From Tenebrio molitor (lineage: Eukaryota > Arthropoda > Insecta > Coleoptera > Tenebrionidae), in the NCBI RefSeq assembly GCF_963966145.1, contig NC_091053.1, positions 19,034,001 to 19,098,000 of the forward strand: DNA of 64,000 nucleotides, given 5' to 3'. Numbering within the stretch: position 1 is the stretch's first letter; every line of letters starts with the position of its first letter. Positions 23,367 to 33,905 of this stretch are shown piece by piece. The notes below the pieces were generated by a model, which did no database searches, was not told the origin of the DNA, and worked only from the letters and a program-made list of their open reading frames with translations. Both the position numbers and the translations under genes were made by a program.

Positions 23367-23607
23367 TACTGTGGGAGCAACAATTACTGTTTGAGTTGGC
23401 AATAAATTCTGGTGACTTTTATGTCATGTTCCAACGAGAAAACCATTTTATTAATAAAAGATTACACAAACCAAGACGTTTAAATTTGAAATGTAAGTAT
23501 GCCAACTGTCAGTAAAACAAACCGAAATAGATCTAATTCACAGTCTTGAAAATTTCATGTATTTTTTTTATTGCAAACTGAAACAGTTATTGTTACTCAC
23601 CCTGTAG
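23367..23607. mobile_element. TA-flanked MITE of the GAGCAACAAT family
   Basis: Left TACTGTGGGAGCAACAATTA, right AACAGTTATTGTTACTCACC then CTGTA. Sequence on either side matches the uninterrupted element at 2101-2385 (GCAAATTAGTAAAATTGACA near 2238), which is an empty site with a single TA. It is in the opposite orientation to the copy at 44909-45160. Confidence 0.85.
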
Positions 23608-23959
23608 TATGTAAAACTGACAACAATGCACTAGACAAGGACGCTATTTATAACCACAAACTTAGAAAAACATAACCTAATAAAACAGACAGCTTTTTTT
23701 TCCATGGCCTCCCCGTATGCCAAAACAACGTGAATGCTAGATAAGTAAAAAACAACTAATGGTTCCGGATGCAGCAAATTGAACTTGAATAAAATAAAAT
23801 AAGATTTTAAAAACTGATTATGATTCAGCAGAATGTTATAAACAGGTCGAGCGATAGAACCGAATTATGTACAGGTCTTGGATTCTCTCATGGGCTGTGA
23901 CCTTGAAATATCTGCGCGAATACTTTTTTAGTTTTTTCAAACAGTCAATTCGTTTAAAT

Positions 23960-24439
23960 TTAATTTCCGGTTTTTCTATCAATACCTACTTGCCTGTTCT
24001 CAGTTTTCTTCCCAGGAAATCCCAACTTTTCAATCAACTTTTTGAACGAAGCAATGTTACCTGTAAAATTCACACCTTCACGTTTTGCTGCTTCCAATAC
24101 AGCTTCAACGGTGGGCGTTCTTTTCTGGATGGCTGTGAAGTTATGAATTATTTTTCGGATTATTTTCTCTTCACATTCATTCAGTGATGATTTTGGTGTT
24201 GGTTTGTCAACTTCTTTTTGTGGTGACTTAACATCGCTATCGTCTCCTTTCGCGGCACCTTCATTTATTATTCTATGTACGGTCCTGACTCCAACGCCAG
24301 TAGCTTTTGCTACTCTTTCATGCAAACGGTTTAGCGGAATTGTAACTGCACCTCGTTCTTTTTCTATTTTCATGAATTTATACACACTATAAATAATTTC
24401 GCGGCCTTGGGCATGAACCACTCGTTTGGCATTACTCAT
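23960..24439 (-). CDS. Transposon-associated helix-turn-helix ORF, copy 1
   Basis: About 159 residues from the ATG at 24439. The N-terminal half reads REIIYSVYKFMKIEKERG, then IPLNRLHERVAKATGVGVRT and VHRIINEG. This looks like the helix-turn-helix seen at the N-terminus of insect Tc1/mariner (IS630)-related DDE_3 transposases. The second half (EKIIRKIIHNFTAIQKRTPT to FKKLIEKLGFPGKKTEN) matches the linker of the same proteins. The catalytic domain is absent. The homology ends at CAG|GCAAGT, a good GC-type splice donor kept in all three copies. Upstream of the ATG is TTTTTTACAG|AAA, a possible 5' UTR splice acceptor. It lies on the same strand and 5' of the copy A transposase. It may be a second gene of the same element or the first exon of a different transposase. 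Confidence 0.55.
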   Translation of the reverse strand: MSNAKRVVHAQGREIIYSVYKFMKIEKERGAVTIPLNRLHERVAKATGVGVRTVHRIINEGAAKGDDSDVKSPQKEVDKPTPKSSLNECEEKIIRKIIHNFTAIQKRTPTVEAVLEAAKREGVNFTGNIASFKKLIEKLGFPGKKTENRQVGIDRKTGN

Positions 24440-24775
24440 GTTTTCAGGTAATTTCTGTAAAAAATGAATTTTGCTCTTAATTATTTTTACACTTAAATAC
24501 AGACTTGCAGCGAAGGTAATCCTGCACAAGCACAAGCGGGATCTCAGACGTAAACAATAAACATGGCAATCGGGTTGCGTTCCTCGTTCCAGTGCGATGT
24601 TGCCATATCGAATACCGATGTTGTGGATGTACAATGTACCGGACGACTTTTTGATTGAAATTATTTTTGTTCTGTTGGCAACACATTCACGATTTTATGT
24701 TGGTAGACTTAACTATCAGATTCAAATATGACAGCTCGAAAGTCAAAATAAATCAAATTGGCACTTATAATCTCA

Positions 24776-25148
24776 TACTCTCGTGTCAAAAATGGATTAC
24801 TCCCTAGAATTCGAACTTTTAGGGAAATAACGTTTTTCATGTTGTGTGTAACTAGAATTTTCAAAAGTTATTTTGAATGCCAAAGGTTGGTTACTTTGAA
24901 TTGAGAGATTAAATCCAAATAAATATGCCGCCAGTAACCAAAATTGATTGTGAAACGAAAAATCATCTATCACTTAGCCAGAAATTAATCATTTGCAACT
25001 GTTACAATTAATTTGCTGTCTTACATTTTTGGGATATCTTTTGTTTGTCACTAGAAACCACATAGCCTCCAACCTAACCAAATTTATGGCAACCTAATGA
25101 CGAATATCCCTAAATCCTAGGGAGTAATCCATTTTTGACACAAGAGTA
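24776..25148. mobile_element. TA-flanked MITE (ends TACTCTCGTGTC)
   Basis: Left TACTCTCGTGTCAAAAATGG and the adjacent ATTACTCCCTAG are mirrored by CTAGGGAGTAATCCATTTTT and GACACAAGAGTA. No ORF. Confidence 0.8.
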
Positions 25149-26162
25149 AGAGCAATAATTCTTTCAGGAGCTTTTTTTGAGTGCGTTCCAACGACGTCGT
25201 ATTAATTAGGACGTTGTTGGAAATGTTGGAATGCACGAAAAATAATTTCCAAATATGAATTAATGCTCGAATGCAGATTCGGTAAGAAAATCGTAACGAC
25301 GCACACTCTGAAAAGAAGTAATCCATTTTTAAATTGTGTAATTTAATAAAATTTGACATCTTTAACATCAAAAAATTTCCGCTTATTAATTAGTTAGATA
25401 CAAAAAATTTGCAAGAAATTTTTTTGTTGTCTTGGTTATGGTTCGTGAACTAATTTTTCTATTGGTCATTAATGAGTGTCCTACGATTTTCATTATTTAT
25501 TTCTAGAATCTTAACCTAGAAAGCGAATCAACAAACAATTCTCTGACAAATGATTGGTCGCACCAATTATTCGGGAGTGCCAACTCACTAAACTTGTCTC
25601 ACTCATTAAAATTGTTTACACACTCCATGCCGTTTGCTTAGTGTGAAAGAATTAAGATACCGCAGCTGTTGAAAATGAATAAACATGTCAATTAGAGTTG
25701 AAGCCAAAAAAATATTTAAAAACAAAATCTTTTGCGCTGACTACTAGATTTTTATAATTTAAAGCGTTGGTAGCGAATACCTTTTTGCACTTGTATTTGT
25801 ATTATTCCAAAATTACTTATTTATTGTGCTGATGAGAATTAACGTTACAATCGCAAATGACATGTTGAAACGTCCATTTAGTTTAAAGGGAATTGAGGTT
25901 TTCGTCTATCTACGTCATTAAATACCAACCTTATAAGTTTTAATGCAATTTTCCCTAGTTTCTGCGGCAAGGTAAAAACGTGCGGGAAATCGAGGATAAC
26001 CGGGAATAACCGACTTTGAAGGCTATGACTACAAAACAATTTATTACACTATAGGGTGGTATTTTTTATTAATAATTATTAATTAACAGACATAAAAAAC
26101 TGTTCAGGGTCAAATTCAAACTCAGAGAGTTAGATCAGTCTCACGACTCTCAACTTTCGCAG
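25149..26162. other. Intergenic, ending in the left flank of transposon copy B
   Basis: No supported gene. GTAATCCATTTTT recurs at about 25319, so the MITE end is partly duplicated. The last about 75 bases (from ACAGACATAAAAAACTGTTC at 26090) match the left arms of copies A, C and D. Confidence 0.45.
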
Positions 26163-27516
26163 TCAGTACGATTTTTCGTTTTGAACTGGCATTTGCTCAT
26201 TAGCAAGAACGCAGCATATGTGCATTATCTTATCTAGATGTGGGAATAAGTCCACATTATTATCTTTAAAAATTCCAAATCCTCTAATTTTTTTTAAAGC
26301 TCTTTCAATACGCACTCTGCTCGATTCTACTACGTAGCTATCTTCTACATCTTCCTGCAAGCTCTTACGACTCGAAGGACACATGAAAGTAGCTTTTCGT
26401 TCAGTTATTTGTGATTCCATCTTTGAAAAGCTTTTATCAGCAATGATCACGTCTTGTGGTTTCAGCAGGTTCAAAAATCCTGAATTCTGCATGACAAAAT
26501 CATCTCTCGAATTTCCACCGTGCGCTTTCGACAAGAAACAAATGAAACCGTTTGAAGTTACCCCCACCAGAAACTTGAAAAAACAACTTCTCTTATAAAA
26601 AGGGTGTAAATCTTCATTCTGGTCTGCAGTTTGAGGACGGTCACACTTTATTTCTATGCAGTCCACAATTGTTGTACAGTCAGGGCAGGTGTGGAAGTCA
26701 AGTGGAGATGTTTTGCCTCGATTTGGCCAAGTAATCCATTCAGAGGTCGCTGCTGTCAAAGTTTCTAACATATCAAAGAAAACTCTCGATGCAGTTGACG
26801 TACCTATTTGGAAAAAACGAGCTAAATCGTAGAACGGAATTCCCAATTTTAATTTCATCAAGAACAAGAGGAGTCGGTTGCTTTTTTGAAGTTTTCGATA
26901 ACGTTTAGGATGATCGTCGTTCCCTAATGTTATTTTTGAGAGTAGTTGTTCAAAAAATGATAGAGATACTCCTCCCAACTGTCTCATAAATGATTTAGTG
27001 TCAACATTATGTGAATGGAGAAAGTCAATTTTTGTTGGTATTTTTGTCTTCATTTGTATTTGCTTGGGTTCAATAATACCACCAGGATTATTTTCTTGAA
27101 CAGATCCTGAAAAGATCATTCTAAGGCCCGGTTGCATAAAGCGATGTCAAGTCTTTGTTAAAGTTAACATAATGTCAAGCGATCTGACTGGATGATATTT
27201 AACATTTTATTTGAATCAGCCAATCAAATGGGCGTTGTTAGCTGACACGATGTTAACTAAGCTTGATACAACCGGGCCTTAATCTATCAAAATATAAGCA
27301 AATATTTAACAACCTTGACCACAGTCTGTGCTAGTACTCCCCACTGTACTCCATTCCACTCTGCTAACTGTTCCTTTGTTAACAGCACTTAAATACGTAG
27401 ACAATATGGTTGGATTAAACGCAAGATTTCTAGGATCATTTGATTTAACTTCATCAACAAAATGTGCGTTACATATTCTAGTATTTTCACTAGGCACCCA
27501 AGGTTGACCATTCTTA
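26163..27516 (-). pseudogene. THAP-DDE_Tnp_4 transposase, copy B (first exon missing)
   Basis: Exons 27314-27516 and 26163-27106 join in phase as in copy C. The second THAP zinc pair is intact (RICNAHF). The helix-turn-helix (RLLLFLMKLKLGIPFYDLA) and the acidic triad (TTIVDCIEI, VIIADKSF, RVRIERA) are present. The last exon has no stop from acceptor to end. The first THAP exon is not found to the right, where a foldback and a MITE now lie. Intron 2 holds a small MITE (27122-27282), and an ATG inside that repeat extends the open frame artificially to 27137. Confidence 0.8.
27122..27282. mobile_element. Small MITE with GGCCCGGTTG ends in copy B intron
   Basis: Ends TAAGGCCCGGTTGCAT and ACAACCGGGCCTTAA are inverted, with a possible 3-base TAA/TTA duplication typical of Harbinger-like elements. 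It is absent from the same intron in copies A, C and D, so it inserted after these copies formed. Confidence 0.7.
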
Positions 27517-27593
27517 CTGCAAAAATTATGAATCAACAAATTATTATGATTATGTATTTACGTTCAGATTATCAAAAGCGAATATTAATAGTT

Positions 27594-28065
27594 ATTTTTT
27601 GCATGTCATAATGAAACTGGCACTTTTTTTACACGCAAAATCGTAGTGAAAGTAGTACTTTTTTGCATCATTTTATTCCATTTCCTTGAAGATGATTGTC
27701 AAAGCATACCTACTTTTTTTAGTAATTTACAATAAAAATAAATAACTATTGTACAACTAGTTACGAAAGTCATACTTTTTTTCATGAATTTGCAGTTTGA
27801 TTAACGAGGGCGTAGCCCGAGTTAATCAAGCAAATAAGTGAAAAAAAAAAGACTTTCATAACGTGTTGTACACACTATTTTTTTGCATATCGATGTAAGT
27901 TGAGAAATTTGGTCTAAAAGGATTTATGAAAGATAACAAAAAAAAAAAGAATTGGTATGCTTTGACAAGGAGATGGAATAAAATGATGCAAAAAAGTACT
28001 ACATACTTTCACTACGATTTTTCGTGTAAAAAAGTGCCACTTTCATTGCGATATGCAAAAAAGAA
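27594..28065. repeat. Large foldback with nested palindromes
   Basis: The outer arms of about 90 bp are inverted: ATTTTTTGCATGTCATAATG and GTAGTGAAAGTAGTACTTTT on the left pair with AAAAGTACTACATACTTTCA and the end near GATATGCAAAAAAG. A second inner hairpin at about 27755-27880 centres on AACGAGGGCGTAGCCCGAGTT. No ORF. Confidence 0.75.
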
Positions 28066-28231
28066 TAAAACTCATCATTTTATTTAAGTTGATTTTTCAT
28101 GGTTACATACAGGGTTATTCACATAAGATGACGAGCTTGACATTCAACATATTTTCTTCTAACATATTTAAAATACTTCTTATGTTATCCATAATGTTGA
28201 ATGAATACATTTCTTTTAACTATAGTAATAA

Positions 28232-28596
28232 TAACAGTCGCGAGCAATAAATTTTGGTGTTCAAGGTCATTCGTTGACGCAATAGAAAGTGCTCTGATGT
28301 GGAACGAACATAACCTCTAATAAATTATATTTGTCTTGTCAACTTTTTGGAAGTCCTAACTGTGTTGTCACCCTAGCTTCTAACACATCCGTCTCTATCA
28401 GCAAAATAATTTTTACTCTGTTAAAATACGATATTGGGACCATATTTTTGCATGTTTAGAATAAAACTTTGACAATTTTTTTAATGACGTTTTATTGACA
28501 TTGGCCCTAATTAAGCAGGCAAAATTTTTAATTTGTGACAGTAGCGGGAAATTTCAAAATGACCTTGATGCCCAAAATTTAATGCTCGCTACTGTA
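28232..28596. mobile_element. TA-flanked MITE (GTCGCGAGCAATAAATTTTGG family)
   Basis: Left TAACAGTCGCGAGCAATAAA and right CCAAAATTTAATGCTCGCTA then CTGTA. The interior is the reverse complement of the element at 7916-8291, so the two are copies in opposite orientation. Confidence 0.8.
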
Positions 28597-28787
28597 CACT
28601 GAATGAAAGATAATGAAAGGGAAAAAAAGACATACGTAACTACTAAGTAAAAAAACAACTGAATTGAATAAAATAAAATCTACAAAATCTGGGACAAGAT
28701 TTTTAAAACTGACAAAACTGATTATGATTCAGCAGACCAAATTATGTAGAGGTCTTGGATTCTCTGCCTGAATACTTTTTAGTTTTC

Positions 28788-29288
28788 TCAAACAGTCAAT
28801 CCATTTAAATTTATTTCCAGTTTTTCTATCAATACTTGCCTGTTGTTCTCAGTTTTCTTCCCAAGAAATCCCAACTTTTTAACCACCTTTCTGAATGAAT
28901 CAATTTTACCTGCAAAATTCACACCTTCCAGTTTTGCTGCATCAAATACAGCTTGCATCGTGGGCTTTCTTTTCTGGGTGGCTGTGAAGTTATGAATTAT
29001 TTTTTGGATTATTTCCTCTTCACATGCATCCAGTGATGATTTTGGCGTTGGTTTGTTTATTTTTTCTCGTGGTGATTTAAAGCTGCTACCTTCTGCTATC
29101 GTAGCACCTTCATTTATTATTCTTTTTACGGTGCTGACTCCAACGCCAGTAGCTTGGGCTACTCTCTCTTGCAAGCGATTTAACGGAATTATAACTTTAC
29201 CTCGTTCTTTTTCTTTTTTCATGAATTTATACACACTATAAATAATTTCGCGGCCTTGGCCATGAACCACTCGTTTGGCATTACTCAT
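28788..29288 (-). CDS. Transposon-associated helix-turn-helix ORF, copy 2
   Basis: 166 residues from the ATG at 29288. It is about three-quarters identical to copy 1: REIIYSVYKFMKKEKERGKV, LQERVAQATGVGVSTVKR, then IIQKIIHNFTATQKRKPT and FRKVVKKLGFLGKKTENN. The conserved GC-type donor CAG|GCAAGT follows. If that donor is not used, the frame ends 18 residues later. It lies 5' of the copy B transposase, same strand. The same reservations on identity apply as for copy 1. Confidence 0.55.
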   Translation of the reverse strand: MSNAKRVVHGQGREIIYSVYKFMKKEKERGKVIIPLNRLQERVAQATGVGVSTVKRIINEGATIAEGSSFKSPREKINKPTPKSSLDACEEEIIQKIIHNFTATQKRKPTMQAVFDAAKLEGVNFAGKIDSFRKVVKKLGFLGKKTENNRQVLIEKLEINLNGLTV

Positions 29289-29970
29289 GTTTACAGTTAA
29301 TTTCTGTAAAAAATAAATTTTGCTCTTGATTCCTCTGAAACTTAAATACATACTTACAGCGACGTGACACACACAATAAATGGAATGTATTCTTGATTCT
29401 TAAAATAGGGAACACTTACAAACTGTAATCTTATGTTTACGTTGGTCTATGGTTTATAGTTTACGTCCGTTTACGTCGCTACGATTGCGCATCGCTTTGC
29501 GCACCGTGCTAAATGTGTACAGTGTTGTCAGACTTATGTAATTGTATTGAATTAAGAAAAAAATTACCAAAAATCACGAATGGTAGAAAAAGTCGCCGAA
29601 CACGTGATAAAGAAGCAAACTCGATAACACGTGGAAGAACACTATCCACGATGACGTCTACAAGACGAAACTAACCTATCGAATGACGATGTTTTCTTGT
29701 TTTCCGATTGGTCCTACTTAAGACCGATATTCGTCATTCGTCGTTTGCGCAGATATGATATGAGTGTTGAGTGACATGACTCATACATAACCCATGAGAA
29801 AATCCAAGATTTCTATCTCCTTAATTTACTTTAGGGAAATTTCCCTACTGTAGGGACATGTTTTTGTATTTTTTTCAAAAATGAATAACTAGTGTACGTT
29901 TTCTAAATTTTGTGCATTACTTTATCATAACCTGTATTATACGAGGTTCAGCATCGACATAATAGTTATC

Positions 29971-30337
29971 TTACTCGATATCATCAGACGTGTGCATACT
30001 AATTTTTCCTTTTAAATTTGGAGAAGGTTCAGCACTTTTGAGGAGCCTGGGTTTACCAGACACAACCGCAGGAAAGTAATCTTCGGGTTTAAAATGATTG
30101 GAGCAAACCCTCCAAGACTGCATAAACCCAGACAGTCTCAAAGCATCCAACCACCGTTTTCGCAATTCCAGATTCCTTGGAAAACTATTACAAAATACAT
30201 ATAACAATAATTAATTTCTGTTATAGGTTAGGAATACGACTGAGATTTTACATTTTAAGTTCACGAACTTACCAGTGGTAGATACAATCATCTTCTGGTT
30301 GCCGCTTCCTTTTGCAGACAATACATGTAACAACCAT
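29971..30337 (-). CDS. Small THAP-domain protein, two exons
   Basis: Exon 1 30273-30337 begins MVVTCIVCKRKRQ with the first zinc pair (C5, C8) and ends CACTG|GTAAGT. Exon 2 29971-30184 continues CFPRNLELRKRWLDALR, with the conserved Pro and Trp, then WRVCSNHFKPEDYF with the C-x2-H pair, and KPRLLKSAEPSP. Read to the first stop it is 92 residues, essentially one complete THAP DNA-binding domain plus a short tail. The tail codon run ATCGA|GTAAGA is itself a good splice donor next to the stop, so this may be the first two exons of a longer gene. It is unrelated in sequence to the THAP exons of the neighbouring transposons. It could be host-derived or the head of another THAP transposase. Confidence 0.65.
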
Positions 30338-30740
30338 TTTTTGTTATAAAATCTGTTTGTTTTTTAAAACAGCTAATGCGGGGCACTATTACTTTCACTT
30401 ACGGAACTTAACTTTACTTGAGACACCATTTATTATCGAAGGGGGAAGGCCAATAAGAAAATGTCAGAGAGGGATAGAGAGAGAGAGAGAGAAAACGAAC
30501 CCTCCATTTATTCCCTTCTCTTTCCATACGATTTGGATGCGCAGTCGCAGATTAGTAGTTCATATCAATACGTCGATGAGGTTCAGATGTTCTGGAATGC
30601 ACGGAAATATTTTGGGTTGCATATACCTTTTTCAATTAAAATTTACAATAGATATTTCTCCCAAAACTAGGCCAAACAGGCAACAGCGCTGTATCTATTC
30701 TCCGTTATTGAACATCCCATTACGAAAGTAAGATTCGATG
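30338..30740. other. Short gene-free stretch with a GA-rich microsatellite
   Basis: Holds the putative promoter of the small THAP gene and a (GA)n run at about 30472-30492. The plus-strand frames at 30312-30731 and 30461-30670 have no domain and pass through the GA tract; I do not support them. Confidence 0.4.
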
Positions 30741-30947
30741 ATGAATTAATTTATTAATTTTTCTTTTGAATGTCATAAAAATATACTCTACCGCACTAGT
30801 GCGGTTAAGTAATGTGGTAAGAATTTATTACGTTATAAAGTGAGGTTTTTTTTATTTACATAACAGACATTAGGTATAAAAAACTATTCAGCCTCAAATT
30901 CAAATCAGAGAGTTAGATCAGTCTCACGACTGTCAACTTTCGTAGAG

Positions 30948-33905
30948 TCAGTACAATGGTTCGGTTTTAACTGGTATTTGCTCATTAGTAAGAATGCAGC
31001 ATATGTGCATTATCTTATCCAGATGTGGGACTAAATCCAAGTTTTTATCTTTAAGAATTCCAAATCCAATTATTTTTCTTAAAGTTCTTTCAATACACAC
31101 TCTGCTCGATTCTACTACGTAGCTATCTTTCGCATCTTTCTGCAAGCCCTTACGACTCGAAGGACACATTAAAGTTGCTTTTCGTTCCGCTATTTGTGAT
31201 TCCATCTTTGAAAAGCTCTTATCAGCAATGATCACGTCTTGTGGTTTCAGCAGGTTCAAAAAACCTGAATCCTGCATAACAAAATCATCTCTCGAATTTC
31301 CACAGAACGCTTTCGACAAGAAGCAAATGAAACCATCTGAAGTTACCCCCACCAGAAACTTGAAAAGGCAACTTCTCTTATAAACCGAGTATAACTCTTG
31401 TTTGTGGTATGCAGTTCCTGGACGGTCACACTTTATTTCTATGCAGTCCACAATTGCTGTACACTCAGGGTAGGTGTGAAAGCCAGGTGGAGATGTTTCG
31501 GTTCGATTTGGCCAAGTAATCCATCCAGCGGTCGCTTTTGTCAAAGTTTCTAAGATTTGGAAGAAAATTGTCGATACTGTTACCGAACATATTTGGAAGA
31601 AACGACCTAAATCGTAGAACGTAACTCCCAACTTAAATTTCATGAGAAACAAGAGGAGTCGGTTGCTTTTTGTAAGTTTTCGAAAGCGTTCGTCGTTCCT
31701 TAATGTTATTGTCGAGAGCAGTTGTTCAAAAAATGATGAAGAAACTCCTCCCAACTGTCTCATGAATGATTTAGTCTCAACATTAAGTGAATGGGGAAAG
31801 TCAATTGTTCTTGGTATTTTTGTCTTCATCTGTATTTGTTTGGGTTCAATAATACCACGAGGATTATTTTCTTGAACAGATCCTGAAAAAGATCATTCTT
31901 AGTCTATCTAAATATAAACAAATATTTAACAACCTTGACCACAGTCTTTGCTAGTACTCTCCACTGTACTCCATTTCACTCTGCTAGCTGTTCTTTTCTT
32001 GACACTTTCTAAAGGTGTAGGGAATATAGTGGGATTGTACGCAAGATTTCTAGGATCATTTGATTTAACTCCACCAACAAAATGTGCACTACATATTCTA
32101 GTACTTAGAGTAGGCATCCAAGGCTGACCATACTTGCTGCAAACATTATTATAGGTACCTATGTAATTATTTACGTTAAGATTGTCAAAAGCGAATATTA
32201 AAAAGATAAAACTGATTAATAACAACATAAAAATTGCAGATTTCCTGTATATTTTTTCAAAAGATGAATATTTTTTTCAAAATGTTTGCATAATTATGCG
32301 CATATTTTTCATACTTTTGCTGCATAAGAATCCGAAGGTATACGTATTTTTTTAGTGTTGTGAGGTCCGGTAATTGACTTAGTCAATGACCCATTTGACC
32401 GGTCAATAATTGTCAATGACTTGACGTATTTGACCGGTCATTTTTAAAATTTAAATTTCCCGCTTATAATGTTGAAGATTATAGGATATGATGACTGTTT
32501 GACTGATGAGATGAGGTTATGTTGGGTTGTCTGATGTCATTTACGTAGCTGCTGACAACGAGGAAATCGATTATGACAATAAATAAGTAAATTATGACAA
32601 TGGAACATCTAAAACTTTAATAAAGATCATTGTGTAAAACGATCACCTAAGCTTTTTATCTAATAAGAAGAAGTGGTTTTTGTTTTTCAATCGTTTTTGT
32701 GTCTTCTTAACATGACACGATATATTTTTATTTTCATTAAATACTTACATACTTTTTTAAATTCTAAACGAATGTTTAAGTATTTTAAAAGAAACTAAAA
32801 AACTGAAAGTACACACACACAGTTGTGTTGAAAGTTTTAAAGCGTTTTAAATTAACAAAAAGTTCAAATTCAAGCAAACATGTTAAAGAAAAATCAAAGT
32901 ATAACTTCAAACAATTCAAACTTAACCTCACTTACACAATTTTAGAACAATAATTTATCGATCAATAAATCTTATAAAAAATGGAATTAAGAACCATTAT
33001 TTGGTATTAAAATAATCCTTGACATTGAAAGAATCATTTTGTGATGTTTAACTAGTTCCTACTTTTTGACCAATAATGACTGGTAATTGACCGGTCAAGG
33101 ACCGGTCAACTTTGACCAAAAATAAATGACCGGTCATTTATCCATCACTATATTTTTTATACATACAGGCTGAAATCGAAATAGATCAAAATATTGAAAC
33201 TTAAAACCCTAGGATCCTCAGACCATTTGTCAAAATCACGTGCAATCAATGTTGCGCTATACCTCCGCATGAGGGTAGAAAAGCACAAAAGTTAAGTACG
33301 CCGTTGGGACGAATAGTAAAATTCTAAGATTAAAAAGTTATCGAGTGCAACGCAAAAAAGGTGCAAAAGGATTTCCTTTCACTTGGTTTTCATTCATAGT
33401 ATTCTTACTCGTTTTTGTGTCTGTGTATTTAAGGTGTTTTTTGGCAACCTCATTCACAGTAACGTTTTGTGAATCTCTGTTTTTAAAGCATTTTAGCGGC
33501 TATTCATGTTTCGATTTATTAGAGCTTCCAAAAGCGTTTCGGGATGAAATTAAGTTCAATTAGACATGAGAATATGCAACCATCATTACATGCTCTGAAA
33601 AGTAAAGTGATTTTCTAGATGTTTTTTCTTTTATATGTATTTTATTAGGTATCTTATTTTGAAACATCCCTTTCATACAATAATATTTAGTACAATTGAT
33701 CAATAAAAACGATATTAATTTTCTAATATGTGTCGAATACGTACTCAGGGCCACGATTAACCGCTCGTATCCAATTTGCTCTACGTTCCTTCTCCCATGC
33801 TCTTCCAGGAAAGCAATGAAAACGCAATTCTGGATTTTTCCCTTCGTTATTGTGACATGCCACTACACAACACATTCGTCTAGATGGATTTTCTCTTGAT
33901 TTCAT
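30948..33905 (-). CDS. THAP-DDE_Tnp_4 transposase, copy C, intact three-exon reading
   Basis: Exons 33745-33905, 31934-32136 and 30948-31882 splice with consistent phases (161+203+935 nt) to give 432 residues. Residues 1 to about 95 are a THAP zinc finger: CCVVACHN (first pair), RFHCFPGRAWE, RANWIRAVNR, WMPTLSTRICSAHF (second pair), and NPTIFPT at the end. Next comes a helix-turn-helix (RLLLFLMKFKLGVTFYDLG). The DDE_Tnp_4 catalytic core follows with D267 (AIVDCIEI), D342 (VIIADKSF) and E386 (RVCIERT). This domain order is known for THAP-bearing PIF/Harbinger and ISL2EU-like transposases, which cut and paste their own element. No frameshift or stop is seen. Intron 1 carries a hAT-like MITE but its borders are intact (GA|GTACGT and GCAG|C). 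The start may instead be the ATG eleven codons in. Confidence 0.8.
32353..33150. mobile_element. hAT-like non-autonomous element with 8-bp TSD
   Basis: The ends TAGTGTTGTGAGG and (reversed) TAGTGATGGATAAATGACCG start with the TAGTG typical of many hAT elements. They are flanked by the same octamer TATTTTTT at 32345-32352 and 33151-33158. The subterminal regions are full of the palindrome GACCGGTC in both orientations (about 32397-32440 and 33090-33136). These are likely transposase binding sites. It sits in intron 1 of the copy C transposase. Confidence 0.85.
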
